This document shows, piece by piece, positions 6,252-12,716 of a DNA stretch of 12,716 nt. Under the pieces are notes generated by a model. It worked only from the letters and a program-made list of their open reading frames with translations. It searched no databases and was not told the DNA's origin. Position 1 is the stretch's first letter, and each line of letters begins with the position of its first letter. The position numbers and the translations under genes were made by a program. Source of the stretch: an uncultured bacterium (GTDB taxonomy: Bacteria; Planctomycetota; UBA1135; GCA-002686595). Location of the stretch: contig CADEGS010000127.1 in the NCBI GenBank assembly GCA_902826945.1, forward strand, positions 1 to 12,716, read 5' to 3'.

Positions 6252-6656
6252 ATGGCCCGCGAGCGAACGAGCTCCCCGCGCGAACCGGCCGGCCGCGCCG
6301 TCCCCGTGGCGGCGATGGTCGAGAGCATCGTCGGCTGCAAATGGTCGTTGCGCCTGCTGCAGCTCTGCGCCGAGGGCCACGGCCGCCCGAGCGCGTTCTT
6401 GCGCGCCTGCCCCGGTCTCTCGGCCAAGGTCATGAACGAGCGCTGGCGCAAGATGCTGCGCTTCGGGATCGTCGAGCGCAGCGTGCTCGGCACGAGGCCT
6501 CCCGTCGAGGTCACCTACCGTCTGACCCCCTTCGGCGAGCGCTTCGTCGCGATCCTCGACGAGGTGCGCCGGCTGCAGGAAACGCTCGACGCGAGCGCGC
6601 TCTCCGCGCCGCGGCCCGAGCGCCATCCGGCGCGCGGCGCGGAGCCGCCGGGATAG
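6252..6656 (+). CDS. HxlR-family winged-helix transcriptional regulator
   Basis: The 134-residue product is a small winged-helix DNA-binding protein. The HxlR fold runs from about residue 20 to 112: ESIVGCKWSLRLLQLC (24-39) corresponds to the family's GKW-I-L helix, SAFLRACPGLSAKVMNERW (47-65) to the recognition region, and RPPVEVTYRLTPFGERF (82-98) to the wing and start of the last helix. Cys29, Cys39 and Cys53 are present; HxlR relatives such as YodB and HypR sense oxidants through cysteines, though theirs lie nearer the N-terminus. AAGGTGG at 6241-6247 is a good ribosome binding site 4 bases before the ATG. It is divergent from the protoglobin gene with an operator-like repeat between, so it probably controls protoglobin and itself. 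The C-tail (118-134) is Pro/Arg-rich and looks disordered. Confidence 0.86.
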   Translation: MARERTSSPREPAGRAVPVAAMVESIVGCKWSLRLLQLCAEGHGRPSAFLRACPGLSAKVMNERWRKMLRFGIVERSVLGTRPPVEVTYRLTPFGERFVAILDEVRRLQETLDASALSAPRPERHPARGAEPPG

Positions 6657-6665
6657 GGCCGCGGC

Positions 6666-8936
6666 TCAGCGTGTCCGCGGCCGCGCCGGCAGGTACTGCT
6701 TCGGCCAGGCCTGGGCCGCATGCCCGTAGCGCGCGCTCGCCTCGAGCGTGAGGTAGGGGCTGACCAGGTGCGCGCGCGCGATCGCGCACAGGTCCGCGCG
6801 GCCGGCGGCGAGGATCGTGTTCACGTGGTCGGCGCCCTGGATCGCGCCGACGGCCATGATCGGGATCCCGAGCTCCTGCTTCAGGCGCTCGGCGAAGGGC
6901 ACCTGGTACATGCGGCCGTAGTCGGGGCGCGAGGCGGGCGTGTTGCCGGCGGTCGAGACGTCGAGCAGGTCGCAGCCGCGCGCCTCGAGCGCGCGCCCGA
7001 GCGCGAGCGTGTCCTCGAGCGTCGTCCCCTCGCCGGCGGGCAGCCAGTCGGTGGCGGAGACGCGCACGGCGAGCGGCCTGTCCTCGGGCCACGCGGCGCG
7101 CACCGCCTCGAACACCTCGAGCGGGAAGCGCATGCGGCCCTCGAGCGAGCCGCCGTACGCGTCCGTGCGCCGGTTCGACGCCGGCGAGAGGAAGCTCGAG
7201 AGCAGGTAGCCGTGCGCCATGTGCAGCTCGACCAGGTCGAAGCCCGCGCGCAGCGCGCGGCGCGTCGCCTGGACGAAGGCGTCGCGCACGCGCTCCATGT
7301 CGGCGCGCTCCATCGCGCGCGGCGGCGGCCAGCCCGCGTCGAAGGGGAGCGCGCTCGGGCCGAGCGTCTGCCAGCGCGTCGCGTCGCGCAGCGGGTCGTC
7401 GCCCTCCCACGGCAGCCGGCACGAGCCCTTGCGCCCGGCGTGCGCGAGCTGCACGCCGATCGCGGCGCCCGCGTGCGCGTGGCAGAAGTCCACGACGCGC
7501 TTCCAGGCCGCCTCGTTCGCGTCCGAGTACATCCCCGCGCAGCCGAGCGTGATGCGGCCCTCGGGGCTGACGTCGGTCATCTCCGCGATCACGAGCCCCG
7601 CGCCGCCCAGCGCGCGGCTGCCGAGGTGCACGAGGTGCCAGTCCCCCACCGTCCCGTCCACCGCCGAGTACTGGCACATCGGCGAGACGACGACGCGGTT
7701 CGCGAGCGTGAGCGAGCGCAGGCGCAGCGGCGCGAACATCGGCTCGGGGCTCTTGCCCGCCGCGTCGCGCGGCGCGCCCTCGGCGTCGGCGAACCAGTCG
7801 CGCACGCGCTCGACCAGCGCCGGGTCGCGCCGCGCGAGGTTGTCCCAGGTGATGCGCTTCGAGCGCGTCAGCAGGTTGAACGTGAACTGGAGCGGCGGCT
7901 GCGCCATGTAGCGCGCCGAGTCCTCGAACCACTCCAGGCTCGTCTGCGCGGCCTTCTGCAGCTTGAGCACGTCCACGCGCCGCCCCTCCTCGTACGCGGC
8001 GAGCACGCGCGGGACGTCGCTCCAGCCGTGCTCCTCGAAGGACGCGGCGAGCGCGATCGCGTCCTCGAGCGCGAGCTTCGTGCCCGAGCCGATCGAGAAG
8101 TGCGCCGTGTGCGCCGCGTCGCCCAGGAGGACGACGTTCCCGTCGTGCCAGCGCTCGCAGCGCACGGTCGGGAACGTGCGCCAGATCGAGCGGTTGGCGA
8201 GCAGCGGGTGCCCGCGCAGGTGCTCGGCGAACAGGCGCTCGCAGAACGCGATCGTGTCGGCCTCCGAGGCGTGCTCCAGCCCGGCGCGCTTCCAGGTGTC
8301 CTCGTGGCACTCGACGATCCAGGTGCTGAGCGGCTCCGCGCCGCGCTGGAACGGGTAGGCGTGCACCTGGAAGACGCCGTGCTCGCTCTCGAGGAAGACG
8401 AACGTGAAGGCCTCGAGCGGCAGCGTCGTGCCGAGCCAGGTGAACTTCGCCTTGCGCCAGTCGAGGGTCGGCCCGAAGACCGCCGCGCGCCTCTGGCGCA
8501 CGAAGCTGTTGATCCCGTCGCAGGCGACGACGAGGTCGGCCGGAGCGACCTCGGCCTCGTCCTTGATCTCGCGCTGGAAGACGAGCTCGACCCCGACGGC
8601 GCGGCAGCGCTCGTGCAGGATCTCGAGCATGCGCTGGCGCGAGAGCCCGCAGAAGCCGTGGCCGGTCGAGCGCACGCAGGCGCCCGCGTGCCAGGTCTCG
8701 ATGTCGGTCCACGACACGAAGCTCGCCTCCATCGCGGCGAAGCTCTCGGGGTCGGCCGCGGCGAAGCGGTCGAGCGTCTCGTCGGAGAACACGACGCCCC
8801 AGCCGAACGTGTCGTCGGGCCGGTTGCGCTCGTAGACCGTGACGCGCGCCTCGGGCCAGGCCTTGCGCGCGAGCAGCGCGAAGCACAGGCCGCCGGGCCC
8901 GCCGCCGATGCACGCGATGCGGGGTGCTTCCTTCAT
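6666..8936 (-). CDS. Bifunctional salicylyl-CoA 5-hydroxylase-type monooxygenase/Old Yellow Enzyme fusion
   Basis: The 756-residue product fuses two flavoenzymes. Residues 1 to about 385 are a class A FAD aromatic hydroxylase: GGGPGG (11-16) binds the ADP part, YERN (35-38) follows the second strand, ACDG (138-141) is the DG motif and [18 protein letters not shown] (268-285) the GD motif. Residues about 399-750 are an FMN-binding Old Yellow Enzyme domain of the YqjM type, with MCQYSA (C421, Y423), QLAHAGRK (H499) and [15 protein letters not shown] (H572, H575, Y577). This architecture is known for salicylyl-CoA 5-hydroxylase (gentisate route) and for 2-aminobenzoyl-CoA monooxygenase/reductase of anthranilate breakdown; sequence alone does not let me choose. 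No aryl-CoA ligase, thioesterase or ring-cleavage gene is within the window. Its stop is 9 bases from the end of the convergent HxlR gene. No Shine-Dalgarno sequence is seen; the start is set by the beginning of the FAD fold. Confidence 0.93.
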   Translation of the reverse strand: MKEAPRIACIGGGPGGLCFALLARKAWPEARVTVYERNRPDDTFGWGVVFSDETLDRFAAADPESFAAMEASFVSWTDIETWHAGACVRSTGHGFCGLSRQRMLEILHERCRAVGVELVFQREIKDEAEVAPADLVVACDGINSFVRQRRAAVFGPTLDWRKAKFTWLGTTLPLEAFTFVFLESEHGVFQVHAYPFQRGAEPLSTWIVECHEDTWKRAGLEHASEADTIAFCERLFAEHLRGHPLLANRSIWRTFPTVRCERWHDGNVVLLGDAAHTAHFSIGSGTKLALEDAIALAASFEEHGWSDVPRVLAAYEEGRRVDVLKLQKAAQTSLEWFEDSARYMAQPPLQFTFNLLTRSKRITWDNLARRDPALVERVRDWFADAEGAPRDAAGKSPEPMFAPLRLRSLTLANRVVVSPMCQYSAVDGTVGDWHLVHLGSRALGGAGLVIAEMTDVSPEGRITLGCAGMYSDANEAAWKRVVDFCHAHAGAAIGVQLAHAGRKGSCRLPWEGDDPLRDATRWQTLGPSALPFDAGWPPPRAMERADMERVRDAFVQATRRALRAGFDLVELHMAHGYLLSSFLSPASNRRTDAYGGSLEGRMRFPLEVFEAVRAAWPEDRPLAVRVSATDWLPAGEGTTLEDTLALGRALEARGCDLLDVSTAGNTPASRPDYGRMYQVPFAERLKQELGIPIMAVGAIQGADHVNTILAAGRADLCAIARAHLVSPYLTLEASARYGHAAQAWPKQYLPARPRTR

Positions 8937-8945
8937 GGGAGGCGC

Positions 8946-8951
8946 AGTGTA
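8946..8951 (-). promoter_or_regulatory. Candidate -10 element of the monooxygenase fusion gene
   Basis: TACACT on the minus strand ends 9 bases before the ATG at 8936, with only GCGCCTCCC between. There is no ribosome binding site, so transcription may begin at or next to the start codon. Confidence 0.32.
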
Positions 8952-9005
8952 GGCGCGCCGCACGCAGGCAGCGAGGAGGGGCGGCCTGCGTCTCGGTCGG
9001 CGCGA

Positions 9006-9011
9006 TAGCAT
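9006..9011 (+). promoter_or_regulatory. Candidate -10 element of the membrane-anchored protein gene (weak)
   Basis: TAGCAT lies 39 bases before the ATG at 9051 in the divergent gap shared with the monooxygenase gene. No good -35 box is seen. Confidence 0.2.
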
Positions 9012-9050
9012 CGCGGTCTCGCGCCCGGGTCTCCCGCCCTCGGCGCCTCG

Positions 9051-9899
9051 ATGCGAACGCCCGCTCCGCAACCCGAAGAGCGAGGACTTGCCCGCTCGGT
9101 CGCTCGCCGCCCCGCGCTACGCACTTTGCACCTCGTGCTCGGCGCACCTCTGCTGGTCCTCGCCGGTCTGTTGCTCGTCAGGGGTGCTCGCATCGCGCTC
9201 ACCTGGCTGCTCTTGCTGCTCGGGTTGCCCTCGGGCAGCTTCAAGGTCGTGCGCGACGTCCCCTCGCCCGACGGCGCCTTCGTCGCCACGCACGCGCTGC
9301 GCCACGGTGGAGTGACGGCGAGCATGGTCGACCACGTCTTCCTGCGCCGCCGCGACGATCCCCCGTTCGCCGACCGCGACGACCTCTACGCCGCGAGCGA
9401 ATTCCACGGCGAGCTCGTCTGGCGCGACGAGCGCCACCTCGAGCTCGTTTGCCACGACCATCGCGGAGACCCCTGGGCCGATCGCGAGGAGCACCACGGC
9501 GTGCGCTTCACCGTGCGCTACGAGATGCCGCGGCCCATCCGCGTCGAGATCCCGCACGGCTTCCGCGGCCCGGCGGTGGTCGTGTTCGGAGACCCAGCGG
9601 GAGCGCCGCTCCCGCGCGGCTTCACCGCGCTCTGCCGCGTGGGCGCGTCCGGACTGCTGCGCCTCTCCGACCCGCCCCCCGAGGCGGCGGAGCTCGGCGT
9701 GTGGGAGGCGTACCCCGACGGCAACCCCCGGCGGCTGTACGAGGGCGACGACGCCTTCGACGACGAGCTGCAGGTCGTGCGCCGCGCCGTCGACGACCGC
9801 GACGGAACCATCGCCGTGGGCTTTCTCGTTGGCCGGCCGAGCGAGACGCGCGAGCCCGAGACCCTCGCCGCGGCGGTCGAGGCGGCGCTCCGGCGCTAG
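9051..9899 (+). CDS. Membrane-anchored protein of unknown function
   Basis: I do not recognise a characterised homologue of this 282-residue product. Residues about 25-60 are strongly hydrophobic (LHLVLGAPLLVLAGLLLV, then a second stretch ALTWLLLLLGLP), giving one or two membrane spans after an Arg-rich cytoplasmic N-terminus. Residues 65-100 contain VPSPDGAFVATHALRHGGVT, reminiscent of DUF5412-like small membrane proteins that follow a membrane span with a SPDG segment. Residues 163-230 (VEIPHGFRGPAVVVFGDPAG followed by GASGLLRLSDPPPE) recall DUF6843-like proteins. Both likenesses are from memory. The domain outside the membrane is rich in charged residues and His. The ATG at 9051 is the first in frame and suits the membrane topology. 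It is followed after 75 bases by the large secreted protein gene on the same strand. Confidence 0.68.
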   Translation: MRTPAPQPEERGLARSVARRPALRTLHLVLGAPLLVLAGLLLVRGARIALTWLLLLLGLPSGSFKVVRDVPSPDGAFVATHALRHGGVTASMVDHVFLRRRDDPPFADRDDLYAASEFHGELVWRDERHLELVCHDHRGDPWADREEHHGVRFTVRYEMPRPIRVEIPHGFRGPAVVVFGDPAGAPLPRGFTALCRVGASGLLRLSDPPPEAAELGVWEAYPDGNPRRLYEGDDAFDDELQVVRRAVDDRDGTIAVGFLVGRPSETREPETLAAAVEAALRR

Positions 9900-9910
9900 C
9901 CGCGCCCGGG

Positions 9911-9916
9911 TAGACT
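9911..9916 (+). promoter_or_regulatory. Candidate -10 element of the large secreted protein gene
   Basis: TAGACT sits 58 bases before TTG 9975, immediately after the upstream gene ends at 9899. If real, the gene has its own promoter rather than relying on read-through. No clear -35 box is seen. Confidence 0.25.
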
Positions 9917-9962
9917 GCTGCGCTCGCCCGGGGCCGCCGGCCGCGGTGCAGCCACCCCCGCC

Positions 9963-9968
9963 AGAGGA
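9963..9968 (+). promoter_or_regulatory. Ribosome binding site that decides the TTG start at 9975
   Basis: AGAGGA lies 6 bases before TTG 9975. The TTG opens directly into a textbook signal peptide and no ATG or GTG in the same frame lies nearby, so this start is well supported. Confidence 0.65.
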
Positions 9969-9974
9969 TTTCGC

Positions 9975-12716
9975 TTGAAGCGCCTCGCCTCGCTCGCGCT
10001 CGTCCTGTCCGCGCTCCTCCCGGCCCTCGCGTCTGCGCAGGACGCGTACTACGCCGTGCCGCTGGGCGAGCTCGAGATCGCCTCCGGCGCGCTGCCGAGC
10101 TACGGCGAGCAGGCGCCGTGGGACGTCTGGTCGGAGGTCGCGTTCCTCCTGCCTTACGCGATCCTCGAAGGCGAGGGCGAGGCGGTCGTGGGCCTCCTGC
10201 CCGGCGCCGACATGCCCTGGGCCGCCACCCGGATGCAAGGCGCGACGCTGCACGTGCACACGACGGAAGCGCGCGAGGTGCGCGGGCGGCTCTTCGTGCC
10301 CACCGCGCGCTGGAAGGGGATGGAGCGCGTGGACTTCGTCGTGCCGGCGGCGGCGGCGGACGCGTCGCACCGCGCGGCCTTCGAGGAGGCGCGCGCGTGG
10401 GAGCTCGACCAGCTCCTCGCGCGCGGCGCGAGCGGCGCGGCGTGGTTCCGCCACGAGCGGCACGCGCTCGACGAGGCGAGCGACGCGGTTGGCCCGCGCG
10501 CCGACGTCGCGGCGGCGCCCGAGGACGACCTTTCCGCCTACGGCCTCTTCAGCGGCGGGCGCGCGCTGAGCGAGAACCTGCAGCTCGAGCGCGCGCTGCC
10601 GGACGCGCAGCCGGGCGACGAGGTGGCGCTCTCCGAGGTCAAGGGGATCGAGACGCCCGCCTACGACTGGACGGCGCGCCTGGCGGCCGAGAACGCGGGC
10701 GAGATCGCGCTCGATCCGCTGGCCGCGCTCGTGCCGGCCGACCAGCACGCGCTCTTCTTCCCCTCGTTCGCGGAGCTCGTGCGGCTCGTGGACGCGGCGG
10801 AGGCGCACGGCGCGCCGCTGGTCGAGGCCTTCGAGGACCAGGCGGCGAGCGCGCGCACGCGCGAGCGGCTCGAGCGCCAGCTCTGCCTGCCGCTCGACGA
10901 GGCGGCGCGCGCGCTCGGGTCGCTGGTCGTCGCCAGCGTGGCGATCACGGGCTCGGACCCCTACCTGCGCACCGGCAGCGACGTGGCGGTGCTGCTCGAG
11001 CCGCGCGACGCGGCGGCGCTCGAGGCGCTGCTGCGCGCGCGCCAGGACGCCGCGCAGGGCGCGCAGGTGCGCGAAGGCGAGCTCCCGCTCGACGGCGCCG
11101 ATCCGCTGCGCTACCGCGGCGTCGCGACGCCCGACCGCGCGGTCTCCTCGTACCTCGCGCGCGCCGGCAGCGCGCTGGTCGTCGCGAACTCGCTGCACGC
11201 GCTCGAGCGCGTCGTGCGCACGGCCGGCGACGCCGGCGCGAGCCTCGCCGCCTCGGACGAGGTCCGCTTCTTCCGCGCGCGCTACCGGCGCGGCGAGCCG
11301 GAGAGCGCGTTCCTGGTCGTGCCCGACGCCGCCATCCGCCGCTGGTGCGGGCCGGTGTGGCGCATCGCGGCCAAGCGCCGCACGCGCGCGGCGGCCTTCC
11401 TGGCCGAGATCCAGGCGCGCGGCGCGCTCGACCTGGCCGCGGGCCGCACGCCCGACGCGGCGCTGCTCGCGCCGCCCGCGGGCGCGCCGCCGCTCGGCGA
11501 GCTCTCGTGGAGCGCGTCGGGCGTCGTCTCGTCCGTCTACGGCAGCCAGGTCTTCCAGACGCCGATCGCCGAGCTCGACCTCGCGCGCGCCTCCGCCGAG
11601 GAAGCGCGCCTGTACGGCCTGTGGCGCGACGGCTACGAGCGCAACTGGAGCGCGTACTTCGACCCGATCGCCGCGCGCGTGCGCGCGGACGAGGACGGCG
11701 CGCTGGCGCTCGACCTGAGCGTGATGCCGCTGATCCTCGCCAGCGACTACCGCGACTTCGTCTCGCTGACCGGCGACGCGCGCCTGGCGCCCGACGCCGG
11801 CGACCGCCACGCGAGCGCGCTGATCCACTTCGCGATCGCGCTCGACACGCAGGGCAAGCTCCTGAGCGAGGTCAACCAGAGCCTGTCGGGGCTCATGAGC
11901 GACGCCGGCGTGAACCTGCTCGACTGGCTGGGCAACGCGCTGTCGCTCTACGTCGAGCCCTCGCCGCTGTGGGAGGAGGCGGCGAGCGCCGAGGATCCCG
12001 AGCAGGCGCTCGAGGACCTGTGGGTGGACCTCGAGCACGTGCCGATCGTGCTGTGCCTCGACGTGAAGAGCCCGCTCAAGCTCGCGACCTTCCTCGTCGC
12101 GCTGCGCTCGCTTGCCGACCAGACCGCCCCCGGCGCGGCGCGCTGGGAGACGCGCTCGCACGGCGAGGCGCGCTACGTGCGCATCGCCTCCGACGTGGTC
12201 GAGGACGAGTTCGCGTTCTACTACGCCACGCCGCCGGGCGCGTTCCTGCTGTCCTTGAGCGAGGAGGCGCTGGTGAGCGCGCTCGACCGCGTCACCGCCC
12301 GCGCGCAGGGCGGCGCGGCGCCGGAGGACGCGGGGACCTGGCTCGGCGAGAGCGTCGGCCTCGAGGCACGCGCGCCCGCGATCGGGCTGCTCGCGCACCT
12401 CGTCGGCGACGAGCTCGAGCGCCCGCTGCGCCACGCCTCCTGGAACAACCTGCCGATCCTGAACGAGTGGCGGCGCCGCTTCCCGGGCGAGGATCCCGTC
12501 GCCGTGCACGAGCGCCTGTGGCACGAGCGGCTCGTGTGCCCCGGCGGCGGGAGCTACCGCTGGAACGAGGAGTGGCAGACGATGGAGTCGAGCGTCTACG
12601 GCCACCCCGGCGAGCCGCGCCGCGGCCCCGACCTGCCGCAGCCATGGGCCTCGCTCGAAGCGGCGCGCTTCGGCCTCACGCTGCGCGAGGGCGGCCTGCG
12701 CGCGCGCGCCGAGCTC
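9975..12716 (+). CDS. Very large secreted protein of unknown function, 3' end outside the window
   Basis: From TTG 9975 the frame is open for 914 codons to the last base of the window, so this is a partial gene. It starts with a signal peptide (KRLASLALVLSALLPALASA, cleavage before QDAYYA). No enzyme motif is recognised. Residues about 430-590 contain a segment with DAAIRRWCGPVWRIAAKRR (near 450) and later FDPIAARVRADEDGALALDL, which resembles long hypothetical secreted proteins I recall from Planctomycetota and Acidobacteriota, with some likeness to DUF3352. Near 649-663 is LLDWLGNALSLYVEP. Near 855 CPGGGSYRWN recalls the CP-GG-Y motif close to the C-terminus of some pilin-like proteins. The frame keeps typical codon use, natural domain-like composition and regular hydrophobic spacing, whereas the long antisense frame over it is Arg/Ala/Glu-rich. 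It follows the membrane protein gene by 75 bases and may be expressed with it. Confidence 0.85.
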   Translation, partial: MKRLASLALVLSALLPALASAQDAYYAVPLGELEIASGALPSYGEQAPWDVWSEVAFLLPYAILEGEGEAVVGLLPGADMPWAATRMQGATLHVHTTEAREVRGRLFVPTARWKGMERVDFVVPAAAADASHRAAFEEARAWELDQLLARGASGAAWFRHERHALDEASDAVGPRADVAAAPEDDLSAYGLFSGGRALSENLQLERALPDAQPGDEVALSEVKGIETPAYDWTARLAAENAGEIALDPLAALVPADQHALFFPSFAELVRLVDAAEAHGAPLVEAFEDQAASARTRERLERQLCLPLDEAARALGSLVVASVAITGSDPYLRTGSDVAVLLEPRDAAALEALLRARQDAAQGAQVREGELPLDGADPLRYRGVATPDRAVSSYLARAGSALVVANSLHALERVVRTAGDAGASLAASDEVRFFRARYRRGEPESAFLVVPDAAIRRWCGPVWRIAAKRRTRAAAFLAEIQARGALDLAAGRTPDAALLAPPAGAPPLGELSWSASGVVSSVYGSQVFQTPIAELDLARASAEEARLYGLWRDGYERNWSAYFDPIAARVRADEDGALALDLSVMPLILASDYRDFVSLTGDARLAPDAGDRHASALIHFAIALDTQGKLLSEVNQSLSGLMSDAGVNLLDWLGNALSLYVEPSPLWEEAASAEDPEQALEDLWVDLEHVPIVLCLDVKSPLKLATFLVALRSLADQTAPGAARWETRSHGEARYVRIASDVVEDEFAFYYATPPGAFLLSLSEEALVSALDRVTARAQGGAAPEDAGTWLGESVGLEARAPAIGLLAHLVGDELERPLRHASWNNLPILNEWRRRFPGEDPVAVHERLWHERLVCPGGGSYRWNEEWQTMESSVYGHPGEPRRGPDLPQPWASLEAARFGLTLREGGLRARAEL

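Noticed and set aside
6141..6626. N-terminal extension of the protoglobin frame to 6626
   Set aside because: It runs antisense through the HxlR gene, and the conserved protoglobin N-terminus and ribosome binding site place the start at 6140.
6511..9147. Long open frames (878 codons minus, 762 codons plus at 6720-9008) over the monooxygenase fusion gene
   Set aside because: Both are shadows of the 756-residue flavoenzyme, whose motifs are all in its own frame.
9900..9974. GC-rich repeats CCCGGG and CCGGCCGCGG as a terminator between two plus-strand genes
   Set aside because: The stems are short and partly overlapping, no T-tract follows, and similar runs are common in this composition.
9117..12605. 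A minus-strand open frame of 1162 codons antisense to the membrane protein and large secreted protein genes
   Set aside because: Its product is dominated by Arg, Ala, Glu, Val and Gly with no domain or hydrophobic pattern. Such frames arise opposite GC-rich coding sequence. The plus-strand genes have signal peptide, ribosome binding site and membrane features.
1..12716. CRISPR arrays, tRNA or rRNA genes, insertion sequences, phage genes or a defence system
   Set aside because: No regularly spaced repeats, no cloverleaf or rRNA-like stretches, and no transposase, integrase or nuclease motifs were seen on either strand.

Overview
The window is a GC-rich (by eye about 70%) bacterial chromosome segment packed with single genes and short operons. 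Codon third positions are almost always G or C, so long open frames occur by chance on both strands. The CHRD protein with its secreted C-terminal module, the very large secreted protein at the right edge and the mixed gene content suggest an uncultured Planctomycetota member. This is inference: no rRNA or marker gene is present.

Left part (1-3500): a secreted CHRD-domain protein, the N-degron adaptor ClpS and a YciB-type inner-membrane protein lie on the plus strand. A class I/II-type deacetylase converges on yciB from the minus strand and is divergent from a small exported NTF2-like (lumazine-binding-like) protein.

Centre (3600-6660): a minus-strand pair, a VOC/glyoxalase-like protein and an exported SnoaL-like protein joined by an ATGA stop/start overlap, is divergent from an AraC-family regulator. 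Next, a protoglobin closely resembling archaeal protoglobin is divergent from an HxlR-family regulator. A 17-bp inverted repeat lies just before the regulator's start. Both pairs have the layout of a regulator facing its target.

Right part (6666-12716): a 756-residue fusion of an FAD aromatic hydroxylase and an Old Yellow Enzyme domain, of the salicylyl-CoA 5-hydroxylase / 2-aminobenzoyl-CoA monooxygenase-reductase type, is on the minus strand. It is followed by a membrane-anchored protein of unknown function and by a very large secreted protein. The latter starts at TTG 9975, stays open for 914 codons and runs off the window.

There is no sign of CRISPR, insertion sequences, phage, tRNA or rRNA. 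No stretch over 300 bases lacks a gene; the longest gap is about 164 bases (5383-5546). The most interesting points are the protoglobin/HxlR pair with its operator-like repeat, a recurring TANNCT hexamer very close to several start codons that lack a Shine-Dalgarno sequence (possible leaderless transcripts), a ClpS with an altered gatekeeper residue, and the large uncharacterised secreted protein. I found no clear multi-gene novel system.
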